NCBI RefSeq assembly: GCF_001187725.1
Contig: NZ_LGIQ01000009.1
Coordinates: 1,182,547-1,246,546 of the forward strand
Origin: Brevibacillus reuszeri
GTDB taxonomy: Bacteria > Bacillota > Bacilli > Brevibacillales > Brevibacillaceae
Direction of reading: 5' to 3'
Length of the DNA: 64,000 nucleotides
Shown: positions 16,812 to 25,005 of the stretch, piece by piece
Layout: every line of letters begins with the position of its first letter
How positions within the stretch are numbered: position 1 is the stretch's first letter
The notes under the pieces: generated by a model
Database searches by the model: none
What the model was told of the DNA's origin: nothing
The model's input: the letters and a program-made list of their open reading frames with translations, nothing else
Program-made: the position numbers and the translations under genes

Positions 16812-17417
16812 CTATACAGGCAGTGAATGGCGGTGCTGATTGTGAAGTTCCCTGATATGCGCCATGATCAGATCGCTCGTTTCCTTGAGCGTATCGGAGC
16901 CGCCCTTCGTCTCGCGCAGCGCAGACATATCAATCGGCTTTCCGTACACGATTTTCACCGGACGAAACATCCGATACGGTCCAATAATCGCCACCGGAAC
17001 GACGGCCGCCTGTGATTTGAGCGCAAACATGGCTGTTCCCGGCTTTGCTTCTCCTGGCTCACCCGTTTTGCTGCGCGCTCCTTCTGGAAAAATTCCCAAA
17101 ATTTGTCCTTCTTCAAGCAGCTTTAACGTCGAGCGGATAGCAGCGCGGTCTCCAGCTCCCCGCTTCACCGGAAATGCTCCGAATTTTATAAGTAAAAAAT
17201 TCAGAACCGGAATGCGGAATAGCTCCTCTTTTGCCATGAATTTCACCTGACGATCAATACCTGAGCCGAGCATCGGTGGATCCCAGTTAGAAATGTGATT
17301 CGCACAAAGAATCACTGGGCCTTCCTTAGGTATATGTTCTCGCCCGATCACTTGCCAACGATAGACAAGGGAAAATATTAATCGGAAAATGCCTCGAAAT
17401 AATCGATAATAGCTCAC
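16812..17417 (-). CDS. plsC: 1-acyl-sn-glycerol-3-phosphate acyltransferase
   Basis: Adds the second acyl chain to lysophosphatidic acid, giving phosphatidic acid at the membrane. The 201-residue protein has the acyltransferase motif HX4D (NHISNWD, His41 and Asp46), the substrate-binding FPEGARS, and a hydrophobic N-terminus. Its GTG start overlaps the stop of cmk by four bases (GTGA), so it is translationally coupled. With plsY and gpsA nearby, most of the phosphatidic acid pathway lies within 8 kb. Confidence 0.93.
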   Translation of the reverse strand: MSYYRLFRGIFRLIFSLVYRWQVIGREHIPKEGPVILCANHISNWDPPMLGSGIDRQVKFMAKEELFRIPVLNFLLIKFGAFPVKRGAGDRAAIRSTLKLLEEGQILGIFPEGARSKTGEPGEAKPGTAMFALKSQAAVVPVAIIGPYRMFRPVKIVYGKPIDMSALRETKGGSDTLKETSDLIMAHIRELHNQHRHSLPV

Positions 17418-18085
17418 TGGGTGGACTCTCCCGTTCGCTCACAGATTTGTAAGATTCGATCTACGACCTCATCAATGGTGATTCCTGTGGTATCCACCAA
17501 TACAGCGTCATCCGCCTGGCGCAAAGGAGCCACTTCCCGACTCATGTCGCGTAGATCGCGCTCTTCAATCTCTTTTTCCAGCTCATCCAAATCAGTCTGG
17601 ATTCCTTTTGTGAGCAATTCTTTCCATCTTCTTTCTGCACGCTCCCTGCTGGAGGCGGTGAGAAAAATTTTCACTTCTGCATCTGGAAGTACATGAGTTC
17701 CGATGTCTCTTCCATCCATAACCACATTTCCTTGTTTGGCTAGGTTCCTTTGCAGAACAAGCATTTGTTCCCGGACGGAGCCATAGCTGGCTACAATGGA
17801 TGCATACTGGCTTACTTCGGTCGAACGAATCAGACCCGTCACATCTTTGTCATTCCAAAACACAGTCTGCTGTCCATGCTCGCGAACCAGGCGAATCTCA
17901 TTGTTTTGCAATAGTTCGGAAACGGAAGGTTCGTCTTCGATGGCTAATTGGTTATGGTGAACCGCCCAAGCCAAGGCCCGATACATGGAACCCGTATCAA
18001 TGTATACGTACTCCAGTTGTCCGGCTACTTTTTGGGCAACAGTGCTCTTACCTGCTCCCGCTGGTCCATCAATTGCAATGTTCAT
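17414..18085 (-). CDS. cmk: Cytidylate kinase
   Basis: Phosphorylates CMP and dCMP. The 223-residue protein has the P-loop GPAGAGKST (8-16), YIDTGSMYR, the CMP-binding region with GRDIGTHVLPDA and the lid R-rich stretch EERDLRDMSREVAPL. All are expected for the family. It is the first gene of the cmk-plsC pair and overlaps plsC by four bases. Confidence 0.97.
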   Translation of the reverse strand: MNIAIDGPAGAGKSTVAQKVAGQLEYVYIDTGSMYRALAWAVHHNQLAIEDEPSVSELLQNNEIRLVREHGQQTVFWNDKDVTGLIRSTEVSQYASIVASYGSVREQMLVLQRNLAKQGNVVMDGRDIGTHVLPDAEVKIFLTASSRERAERRWKELLTKGIQTDLDELEKEIEERDLRDMSREVAPLRQADDAVLVDTTGITIDEVVDRILQICERTGESTQ

Positions 18086-18129
18086 TACTTCTCACCTGCT
18101 ATGTACAGTAGTTCTGAACGGGAATAAAA

Positions 18130-18152
18130 CAAGAAAAGCTTCTATCGAAGCC
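18130..18152 (-). terminator. Possible terminator after the DUF5359-like gene
   Basis: Six-pair stem GGCTTC/GAAGCT with a three- to four-base loop, followed on the minus strand by TTTCTT. Short and weak; it would separate the small membrane gene from cmk. Confidence 0.4.
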
Positions 18153-18223
18153 CTTTCCCATTCATGTGATGCGTTTCTATGTTATCTATAATAGTACCAT
18201 AGTATGGAAGCATTCGCAAACCT

Positions 18224-18406
18224 TTAGGGTATCGGCAATACCCCTTCCAATTGCTCCGTCTCGATCAAAAGCACACGAACAGGTGCGTATTGAATCAAGA
18301 ATTCCCCCGCTATCAGTACGATTGCGCAGACGACGATTCCTATCAAGATCCCCTTTTCTATCCGCTCTGAAAATCGCCTAAAACGCTCATTGTACTGACT
18401 AGTCAT
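18224..18406 (-). CDS. Small membrane protein (YpfB/DUF5359-like)
   Basis: A 60-residue protein with a charged N-terminal helix and one membrane segment at about residues 19-39. Size and position between the PilZ protein and cmk match YpfB of B. subtilis. Function is unknown. ATG at 18406 has AAGGAA nine bases upstream; the GTG at 18415 touches the ribosome site. Confidence 0.68.
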   Translation of the reverse strand: MTSQYNERFRRFSERIEKGILIGIVVCAIVLIAGEFLIQYAPVRVLLIETEQLEGVLPIP

Positions 18407-18431
18407 AGAGGTCACTTCCTTCGGTCAGTCG

Positions 18432-19115
18432 TCAGTCCTCGATCCCTTTTTTACGGAGCTCCAGCTGTCTTTCATAACAGGCTCGAACAACTTTTACCCG
18501 ATCCAGCTCGCTCATTTTAATAAACTTTCCTGAAATCCACTGATGTAAACCTTTTTCTTCAGCAGGCTTTTGTCTGACTATTTCCATCTCAGCAAATGCG
18601 TGCTGGACCTGTCCATTTTTACCTGGCAATGAAATCCAGACCTTCAACATGTCCTTTTCTTGTAAACGAAATGACTCGTCGCAAGTAAAAGACAGCCCGC
18701 CTCCGCTGACATCCATCGTTCTCGCCAAAAAGTGATACTGACGAATCGGATCGTTCAGCTTGACAGCAATCTCAAGCGTCGTTTCAATCCGCAAATAATT
18801 GCGCCGCTGTGTCCGCAGGATGTGTTCTTTCGCCGGGAGCTGCAACAAAAGTACGGGAATGTGCTCACTCTTTCTACCAGCGATGGAAGAACTGAATTCA
18901 TAACGAGAGCCATCCTCACCAACATACCAGACAGAACATTCTGTACCCGGACCAAACAGACCGGTTCGCCCTGTTACTTCACTGGTCGGCAACTCAATGG
19001 AAGCTACATCATCCTGAATATCTGTAATTCTGCTCTTAAAGGAATGCAGCTCAGTCTCTTCAGAGGAACTCATAAAATTGAGTCGTATAGTTTGTCCAAT
19101 CCTTGGAAGCATCAT
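18432..19115 (-). CDS. motI: PilZ-domain c-di-GMP receptor, flagellar brake (YpfA/MotI)
   Basis: Binds cyclic di-GMP and, in B. subtilis, then blocks the flagellar motor at MotA. The 227-residue protein has an N-terminal YcgR-like domain (about 1-95) and a C-terminal PilZ domain with the ligand motifs QRRNYLR (103-109) and DVSGGG (135-140). A GGAGGA lies farther upstream of paired ATG codons; either could start. It shares the window with a GGDEF-EAL-CBS-GGDEF protein (51.9-54.1 kb), a possible source or sink of its ligand. Confidence 0.9.
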   Translation of the reverse strand: MMLPRIGQTIRLNFMSSSEETELHSFKSRITDIQDDVASIELPTSEVTGRTGLFGPGTECSVWYVGEDGSRYEFSSSIAGRKSEHIPVLLLQLPAKEHILRTQRRNYLRIETTLEIAVKLNDPIRQYHFLARTMDVSGGGLSFTCDESFRLQEKDMLKVWISLPGKNGQVQHAFAEMEIVRQKPAEEKGLHQWISGKFIKMSELDRVKVVRACYERQLELRKKGIED

Positions 19116-19179
19116 ATAACCTTTGTTCCTCCTTCTCTTCCTCTCACGCTTCCATTATATACCCACTTATGCGGAATCA

Positions 19180-19216
19180 GCAATTAGGGAAAGCCCCTAA
19201 ATCAAGGCTTTCCCTC
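19180..19216 (-). terminator. Possible terminator after ypeB
   Basis: GGGAAAGCC (19187-19195) pairs perfectly with GGCTTTCCC (19206-19214), but the tail on the minus strand is TAATTG and not a T run. It lies 18 bases after the ypeB stop. Confidence 0.5.
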
Positions 19217-19233
19217 GTCCATTCCCTACTTTT

Positions 19234-20601
19234 CTACCGTTCTGATTCATTCTCTTTGTTCGTATCCATTTTGACCACTTCTTCTTCATCGCCAGTTGAT
19301 GCATTTACATAGATCGAGTACGCATTTCCTTCGAAGCTTCCACTCAGCTCCCACGTGAGCACTTCTTTTCCATCATTCTTCCCTTCAATCAAAGCCAGTC
19401 TCTCGCTTGTCACCTTTACACTCGGATTTACCCTTTTTCGCGCTTCTTCTTTCGTCAGCTTTGGTTCGGACAAGAGGCGCTTTTTATGGTTAAACAAGTA
19501 TTCTGTAGCGTTAAACGCAGTCACTTCGCCATTATCAAGCGCGACCTCCACAATTACAGAATCCGGATAGATACGCACACCATCCTGCACAGGAACAAAA
19601 GTGAACAATGCGCTTCGTTCGTAGCTGTCGATTTCACTCACTACCATATTGTCATAACCATGCTTTGTCAGAAACGTTTTTCCATGCTCTTCCGCCTGCT
19701 TCATCGACAGCTTTTCTTCGCCAACCGGACGCTCGTCCATCATCCAGACGACTTTTCCACTACGCTTCGTCACATCCATGTTGATTGCCGATTTGTTATC
19801 TTTGGATGGTATGCGAACACTGTAGGCCGTGTATTCTTGCCCTTTGCCGTTGTCATTGACTTCGATGTTCCTTCCGCCATCCTTTACGCCCAGAAATTCC
19901 ATCGCAATCCGCTTTGCTTCTTCCGCTCCTACCGGCTTTCCGTCAATTCCCTTGATCCGCTGTTGTTTCTTCTTGTCCAGACTTTGGATTCCGACTCCCC
20001 AATCCAAATCCGGGTATTCCTGCACTTTTTTCTCAATCGTTTGGAAGCCGTCAACGATCGTGTTGTCGGACTTCTTGTCATCGGAGGCGAGAGCTGTCTC
20101 TACATCCATCCAGCGAAGCTGCTTGTCAATGACATTTGTCTGTACGTTTCGCAATTCGTCCTGAATATCCTTTGCTTGTTTATGCAAGCTTTTCAGGGTG
20201 CCGTATTCCTTTTCGTTCAACGGTTCTTTGTCCAAGTCCCGTACTGCAACACGATAGGAGAAATCAGCGACACGCGACAGCATTTCTTCCGTTTTATTAA
20301 ATGGCATGAGTGTGAGTGGGAGCTGCCCTACATCAGCTTGTGCAGCATATGACAAGCGCCACACGTTTGTGAGTGTCGGTGTCATTTGTCTGCGGGAATT
20401 GACTACCAGCGACTTGCCTAATTCATCATGCAGCTTGTCAACATGATAGGTGAGATCATGGAAAGCCCGTTGATACGAGTTTTCTGCTTTGATCAAGACT
20501 GAGTTCTTTTCGTTGTGCTCCTGGTATCCCCACACACCTGCCCCGACTAAAGCAACAAGGGCGATGGGAAATAAAATACGTGCGGTTGCTCCGTAAACCA
20601 T
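19234..20601 (-). CDS. ypeB: Germination protein YpeB
   Basis: Needed with SleB for cortex breakdown during germination; each stabilises the other in the spore. The 455-residue protein has an N-terminal signal anchor (about 8-26), a long helical region and C-terminal PepSY-like repeats (segments starting KPVGAEEAKRIAMEFLG, EEKLSMKQAEEHGKTFL and EPKLTKEEARKRV). It follows sleB by 31 bases, the universal sleB-ypeB arrangement, and would be made in the forespore. Confidence 0.96.
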   Translation of the reverse strand: MVYGATARILFPIALVALVGAGVWGYQEHNEKNSVLIKAENSYQRAFHDLTYHVDKLHDELGKSLVVNSRRQMTPTLTNVWRLSYAAQADVGQLPLTLMPFNKTEEMLSRVADFSYRVAVRDLDKEPLNEKEYGTLKSLHKQAKDIQDELRNVQTNVIDKQLRWMDVETALASDDKKSDNTIVDGFQTIEKKVQEYPDLDWGVGIQSLDKKKQQRIKGIDGKPVGAEEAKRIAMEFLGVKDGGRNIEVNDNGKGQEYTAYSVRIPSKDNKSAINMDVTKRSGKVVWMMDERPVGEEKLSMKQAEEHGKTFLTKHGYDNMVVSEIDSYERSALFTFVPVQDGVRIYPDSVIVEVALDNGEVTAFNATEYLFNHKKRLLSEPKLTKEEARKRVNPSVKVTSERLALIEGKNDGKEVLTWELSGSFEGNAYSIYVNASTGDEEEVVKMDTNKENESER

Positions 20602-20632
20602 CCCTTTTCACTCCTCTTCGACATTGATCGTA

Positions 20633-21175
20633 CTATCTGCAAAAAATATGCTTTCCGATTTTCTTAACCTGAGGCCTGCTCCAAATCCATTGGGAAGTAG
20701 CCGTTGCGGGATTAAAATAGTAAGTGCATCCACCTGACGGGTCCCAGCCATTAAGCGCTTGCTGCACAGCTTTGCGGGCATTGTCGTTAGGCTCAAGCCA
20801 AATTTGTCCGTCCGCGACAGCCGTGAACGCTCGGGGCTCAAAAATAACACCGGATGGCGTATTAGGGAATGAAGGACTTTTCAACCGGTTGAGAATCACT
20901 GCTGCGATCGCCACTTGACCTTCATACGGCTCCCCTCTCGCCTCACCGTACACTGCGTTTGCCATCAGCTTTAAATCATTTGCTGATACGCGGGAAGGAT
21001 GCGAGCTCTGTTTTGTTTTGGTGCTTTGCTTTGCCTTGCTATTCTCTTTTGCTGGTGCTGCCATCTCAGTTCTCCGCGGGGAAGCGACGCTCTTTTCTGA
21101 AGACAAAAGCTGATTTCCCATAAAGAACACTGCGATCAACAGAACAATCATTCCTGAAATCCACAATGAACGCAC
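20633..21175 (-). CDS. sleB: Spore cortex-lytic enzyme SleB, short form
   Basis: Lytic transglycosylase acting on muramic-delta-lactam peptidoglycan at germination. The 180-residue product has a membrane or signal segment (9-24), a Lys/Ser-rich linker and a complete hydrolase_2 (SleB/CwlJ) domain with catalytic Glu78 in NAVYGEARGEP. Typical SleB is about 300 residues with an N-terminal peptidoglycan-binding domain; that domain is absent here. GTG at 21175 has AAGGAGG eight bases upstream, so a longer start is unlikely. Pairing with ypeB identifies it as SleB and not CwlJ. Confidence 0.92.
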   Translation of the reverse strand: MRSLWISGMIVLLIAVFFMGNQLLSSEKSVASPRRTEMAAPAKENSKAKQSTKTKQSSHPSRVSANDLKLMANAVYGEARGEPYEGQVAIAAVILNRLKSPSFPNTPSGVIFEPRAFTAVADGQIWLEPNDNARKAVQQALNGWDPSGGCTYYFNPATATSQWIWSRPQVKKIGKHIFCR

Positions 21176-21212
21176 GGTTGAAACCTCCTTGGCATGTATT
21201 GAAATCTTTGCA

Positions 21213-21243
21213 TAGTGTTGGTGGAGAAAGAATGGATTATGCA
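21213..21243 (-). promoter_or_regulatory. Possible sigma-G promoter of sleB-ypeB
   Basis: TGCATA (RC of 21238-21243), an 18-base spacer and AACACTA (RC of 21213-21219). The -10 matches five of seven bases of the sigma-G consensus CATACTA and the -35 fits TGMATA. The sleB operon is known to be forespore-specific in B. subtilis. Confidence 0.5.
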
Positions 21244-21315
21244 TGCAATCTGTAGATTCGCATCGCCGGAAAAACCAAGCCTTCAAGAGACCACAGAGCC
21301 GGAAGCTGCACAAGA

Positions 21316-21348
21316 AAAAGGACCGATGCGATGTGCACCGGTCCTTCG
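21316..21348 (-). terminator. Terminator after the small cysteine protein gene
   Basis: AAGGACCGATGC (21318-21329) pairs with GCACCGGTCCTT (21335-21346) with one mismatch; five T follow on the minus strand. Confidence 0.85.
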
Positions 21349-21384
21349 GGGATTATTTCAGTTGTATGGCTCGTACTCAAAAAC

Positions 21385-21543
21385 TTATGACTCGTTAATA
21401 CTAAAATACTGATCGTTATCGCACAAACATTGTTTAAAGCCTGTTTCAACCTGACCTTCAGGTTCACGACGACCTCGCAGGGTGAATGTTTCTCCACATA
21501 CATTGCAACGAATAGTCACTTTCGCTCGTTCCGTTTTAAACAC
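21385..21543 (-). CDS. 52-residue cysteine-rich protein, possible zinc ribbon
   Basis: A gene shorter than usual cut-offs but well supported. GTG at 21543 has GAGGAG about eight bases upstream, and a strong terminator follows 37 bases after the stop. The product has Cys13 and Cys16 (CNVC) and Cys39 and Cys41 (CLC), a plausible metal site, though CxC is unusual for a zinc ribbon. The middle is basic (RGRREPEG). It follows prsW by 20 bases on the same strand and may be co-transcribed. I do not recognise a named family. Confidence 0.72.
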   Translation of the reverse strand: MFKTERAKVTIRCNVCGETFTLRGRREPEGQVETGFKQCLCDNDQYFSINES

Positions 21544-21563
21544 GTCTCGTCTCCTCCTCACGT

Positions 21564-22238
21564 CTATTGTGGACGGGAAGAGAGTTTTTTAGAACTGTAT
21601 TCATGCGCTCTTTGCACCTTTTTTAATCCTTGCCACCATAAGAGAAGCATGAATGGCACAATCACGACGATCCAATTTTGAACCGAGAGAAAAATGGCGT
21701 TGTACAAAGCATGAAGTCCAATTGGCAATGCAATGGACAGCCACAAGAAGGTACGTTCCTTTTTTCGGCTGTTCGAGAATTTCGCCCGTCCGAGATAATA
21801 GCCCATCCACACGGCAAACAAGGCGTGACTGGAAACAGGAAGCAACGCACGCCAGAAGGCAATATTCAACCCGTTGATGATCAAGTAAAAAAGATTTTCC
21901 AATGTTGCAAATCCAAGGGATACAGCAACAGCATATACGATACCGTCATAAGGCTCATCGAACTCTACGTGCTTGTATGCGGTGAAAAATATGACCATCC
22001 ACTTAAAAAATTCTTCAACGACAGCGGATTGCACCACATCCGCAACAAGTCCTCCCTGCCAGTTCCACTCATTCTGCATGATGTACTGGAGTACCATGAT
22101 CGGGATGACCAGTAGCATCCCGAAAACAAACGAACGAATTACCATCGAAATAGGCTCAGGCTCAAGACTGTCACGCAGGTAAAAATAGCTTAAGATGGCG
22201 ATACCGGGGGCAATTGCCGCTCCGATCATAGCAATCAT
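21564..22238 (-). CDS. prsW: Intramembrane protease PrsW
   Basis: Membrane glutamic-type protease; in B. subtilis it cuts the anti-sigma factor RsiW in response to cell envelope stress. The 224-residue protein has about seven hydrophobic segments and the family motifs: VVEEFFKW (catalytic glutamates), FATLENLFY and SSHALFAVWMGYY, then IGLHALYN. The length fits. Its place upstream of sleB matches B. subtilis ypdC. No anti-sigma factor gene is in this window. Confidence 0.93.
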   Translation of the reverse strand: MIAMIGAAIAPGIAILSYFYLRDSLEPEPISMVIRSFVFGMLLVIPIMVLQYIMQNEWNWQGGLVADVVQSAVVEEFFKWMVIFFTAYKHVEFDEPYDGIVYAVAVSLGFATLENLFYLIINGLNIAFWRALLPVSSHALFAVWMGYYLGRAKFSNSRKKERTFLWLSIALPIGLHALYNAIFLSVQNWIVVIVPFMLLLWWQGLKKVQRAHEYSSKKLSSRPQ

Positions 22239-22321
22239 CTGTTTATTGCTCCTTTACACAAGGCTGTTACTCATCGTACCATGAATACGGATTCATGAAA
22301 ACCCGCTACAGGAGAGAGATC

Positions 22322-23296
22322 ATGTTGAAAAAAATATTGGTTTTGAATACAGGCGGTACAATTGCTATGTCAGTTGATGCATCTGATGATGGTGTTAAAC
22401 CGTTGGATGATCAGGCTGTGAACAAGATTCTTCCTTTTCTGGAACGTTATGCTGACGTCACGATGAAAAATGTCCTCAATTTGCCGAGCCCTCACATTAC
22501 TCCTGCTATCATGAATCAATTGCGGCAGCACATCGAAGTGGAGCTATCCCTTGCCTCCTATGACGGTGTAGTGATTACCCATGGCACCGACACTCTGGAG
22601 GAAACGGCTTATTTTCTTGACCTAACTCTCTCGCTGAGTGTACCCATCGTTGTAACCGGCGCCATGAGAAGCAGCAACGAATTAGGTGCAGATGGACCTG
22701 TCAACCTGATTTCCTCGGTGCGTACAGCAGCTGATCCTGACAGCAGAAACAAAGGGGTTCTCGTTGTCTTTAACGATGAAATTCATGCAGCATGCCACGT
22801 CACCAAAACGCACACAAGCAACGTCGCCACTTTCCAATCACCACAGTATGGCCCGATCGGTACGATTGCAAAGAAAAATGTTCAGTACCACCACGCGCCA
22901 CTGGATCGCGAGCATTATGCCATTACTCACGCGGATGCGAACGTCCCTCTTATCAAGGCTGTTGCAGGTATGGAGCCCGCATGGCTTCAATTTTTACTCG
23001 AGCAATCGATTGATGGATTAGTTATCGAAGCATTTGGCTTGGGTAACCTGCCACCCTCGATTATTCCGACACTCAAACAGCTTCTGGATAAGGGCATTCC
23101 CATCGTACTCGTCTCCCGTTGCTATAACGGACAAGTACAGGATGTCTATGATTATGAAGGCGGCGGTCATCAGCTCAAGAAAATGGGCATTGTCTTCTCG
23201 AACGGCTTAAATGGACAAAAGGCACGATTGAAGCTGATTGTTGCACTACAGCAAACACGGGATTTTGCCCAATTACAGGATTTGTTTGAAAAATAA
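22322..23296 (+). CDS. L-asparaginase
   Basis: Hydrolyses asparagine to aspartate and ammonia. The 324-residue protein has both active-site signatures of type I/II asparaginases: LNTGGTIAM with Thr13 and THGTDTLEETA with the Thr-Asp pair; lysine and serine of the catalytic set follow in AMRSSNELGADG. There is no signal peptide, so it should be cytosolic. ATG at 22322 has AGGAGAG five bases upstream. It is the first plus-strand enzyme in the region and lies convergent to gudB; both feed ammonia and glutamate metabolism. Confidence 0.93.
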   Translation: MLKKILVLNTGGTIAMSVDASDDGVKPLDDQAVNKILPFLERYADVTMKNVLNLPSPHITPAIMNQLRQHIEVELSLASYDGVVITHGTDTLEETAYFLDLTLSLSVPIVVTGAMRSSNELGADGPVNLISSVRTAADPDSRNKGVLVVFNDEIHAACHVTKTHTSNVATFQSPQYGPIGTIAKKNVQYHHAPLDREHYAITHADANVPLIKAVAGMEPAWLQFLLEQSIDGLVIEAFGLGNLPPSIIPTLKQLLDKGIPIVLVSRCYNGQVQDVYDYEGGGHQLKKMGIVFSNGLNGQKARLKLIVALQQTRDFAQLQDLFEK

Positions 23297-23337
23297 AAAC
23301 CAGCGGCACGATGCTTGTCCAATCGCAATGCAGACCA

Positions 23338-23374
23338 AAAACCCTCCTTGGAATATCCAAGGAGGGTTTTCTTT
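23338..23374. terminator. Bidirectional terminator between asparaginase and gudB
   Basis: AAAACCCTCCTTGGA and TCCAAGGAGGGTTTT form a nearly perfect 15-base stem with a two- to four-base loop. The A and T ends allow use on both strands between the convergent genes. Confidence 0.92.
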
Positions 23375-23401
23375 TGTATATGGAGGTGGGTCAAAAATGT
23401 A

Positions 23402-24691
23402 TTATACCCAGCCACGGAAGCGAGAAGCTTCTGCCATTTTGCGTGCACCCACCATGTAAGCGGAGAGGCGCATGTCAATGCGGCGTGTTTGAGACAGGGA
23501 GTAAACATTTTCAAACGAACGTATCATTACTTTTTCCAGTTTTTCTTCAACTTCTTCTTCGGACCAGTAGTAGCCTTGGTTGTTTTGTACCCACTCAAAG
23601 TAGGAAACGGTTACACCGCCGGCACTTGCCAGTACGTCTGGAACAAGAAGAATTCCACGTTCAGTCAGGATTTTGGTCGCTTCCAATGTAGTTGGGCCGT
23701 TCGCCGCTTCTACAACGATTTGCGCTTTGATATTGTGTGCATTTGCTGCTGTAATTTGGTTTTCAATCGCAGCTGGCACGATAATATCGCAATCCAGTTC
23801 AAACAATTCTTTGTTTGTGATTGTGTTGGTAAAGAGTTTGGTTACAGTACCGAAGGAGTCACGACGATCCAACAGATAGTCAATATCCAAACCATTTGGA
23901 TCATGCAGCGCACCGTAAGCATCAGAGATAGCAACTACTTTTGCTCCTGCATCATGCATGAATTTCGCCAGGTAGCTACCTGCATTACCAAAGCCTTGAA
24001 TGACTACGCGAGCGCCTTTAATTTCGATGTTACGACGTTTTGCAGCTTCGCGAATGCAAATGGTTACACCTTTTGCAGTTGCTGTTTCACGACCATGTGA
24101 ACCGCCGAGCGCGATTGGCTTACCGGTAATGAAACCAGGAGAGTCGAATTCGCGAATACGGCTGTACTCGTCCATCATCCATGCCATGATTTGGGAGTTT
24201 GTGAAAACGTCCGGAGCTGGAATGTCTTTTGTTGGTCCCACAAGTTGGCTGATAGCGCGAACGTAACCGCGGCTCAATCGTTCCAATTCACGGAAAGACA
24301 TTTCACGCGGGTCGCAAATGATACCGCCTTTACCACCGCCGTACGGAAGGTCAACGATACCAGCTTTGAGGCTCATCCAGATGGAAAGCGCTTTAACTTC
24401 ATCCTCTGTAACTTCAGGGTGGAAACGAATGCCCCCCTTGGTCGGACCAACTGCATCGTTGTGCTGTGCACGGTATCCGGTAAACACCTTCACTTCGCCG
24501 TTATCCATGCGAACCGGAATGCGTACGGTCAAAACGCGTAGCGGCTCCTTCAAGAGTTCAAACATCGATTCTTGGTAACCTAGTTTCTCCAGTGCTTCCT
24601 TGATCACCGTTTGAGTCGAAGTCAGCAAGTTTAGACTTTCTTGCTTTTCTTTCCCTTCGGTGCTTTCGGTTACCACGTCTTGATTACCCAT
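23402..24691 (-). CDS. gudB: NAD-specific glutamate dehydrogenase
   Basis: Deaminates glutamate to 2-oxoglutarate. The 429-residue protein matches the RocG/GudB class: catalytic lysine region KAGIVDLPYGGGKGGI, DIPAPDVFTNSQIMAWMMDE and Rossmann motif IQGFGNAGSYLA. No insertion like the three-codon repeat that inactivates laboratory B. subtilis GudB is apparent. AGGTGG precedes the ATG. The name gudB instead of rocG rests on position near ypbH and prsW, so it is less secure than the enzyme class. Confidence 0.95.
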   Translation of the reverse strand: MGNQDVVTESTEGKEKQESLNLLTSTQTVIKEALEKLGYQESMFELLKEPLRVLTVRIPVRMDNGEVKVFTGYRAQHNDAVGPTKGGIRFHPEVTEDEVKALSIWMSLKAGIVDLPYGGGKGGIICDPREMSFRELERLSRGYVRAISQLVGPTKDIPAPDVFTNSQIMAWMMDEYSRIREFDSPGFITGKPIALGGSHGRETATAKGVTICIREAAKRRNIEIKGARVVIQGFGNAGSYLAKFMHDAGAKVVAISDAYGALHDPNGLDIDYLLDRRDSFGTVTKLFTNTITNKELFELDCDIIVPAAIENQITAANAHNIKAQIVVEAANGPTTLEATKILTERGILLVPDVLASAGGVTVSYFEWVQNNQGYYWSEEEVEEKLEKVMIRSFENVYSLSQTRRIDMRLSAYMVGARKMAEASRFRGWV

Positions 24692-25005
24692 TACTTACCA
24701 CCTCAAAAATGTTTTCGGTAAATGCAGCCTTTAGTATACACGCTTGTTTCATGTATGAGAAGCTTAAAAAAGTTTTTTACGTTTTTGTTATGTTTTTTTA
24801 CTTTTGCCTTCTGGATAAACATTCAAAAAAGCGCTTACTTGGAAAAATCAAAATTCTTATTTTCAGAAAACGACGATTCCAGCGCCAATATGGCCTTTTT
24901 CAGTAATAGTAGCATACCCAGCGAGAGCTGCTTCATTACGAAAAAAGTGAATATATGCCATAATAGTATCGATGACATTGGAAATTTATTCATGGAGGTG
25001 TTTTT
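24692..25005. other. Divergent promoter gap between gudB and the PIG-L gene
   Basis: AT-rich, no gene. On the minus strand TATACT near 24736 is a possible -10 for gudB, but I cannot find a good -35. A cre-like site lies at 24826-24839. A long opposite-strand frame across this gap lacks a ribosome site and coding character. Confidence 0.5.
24826..24839 (-). promoter_or_regulatory. cre-like site (catabolite control)
   Basis: The minus strand reads AGTAAGCGCTTTTT, matching TGWAARCGYTWNCW at 12 of 14 positions. It lies about 135 bases upstream of gudB. CcpA represses rocG in B. subtilis, so catabolite control of a glutamate dehydrogenase is sensible, but sites of this quality also occur by chance in AT-rich DNA. 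Confidence 0.35.

Noticed and set aside
20633..21175. Calling this gene cwlJ because it lacks the binding domain
   Set aside because: CwlJ has no N-terminal membrane segment and is not paired with ypeB; SleB fits better.
23402..24691. Inactivating duplication in gudB as in laboratory B. subtilis
   Set aside because: The reading frame is continuous and I see no tandem three-codon repeat.
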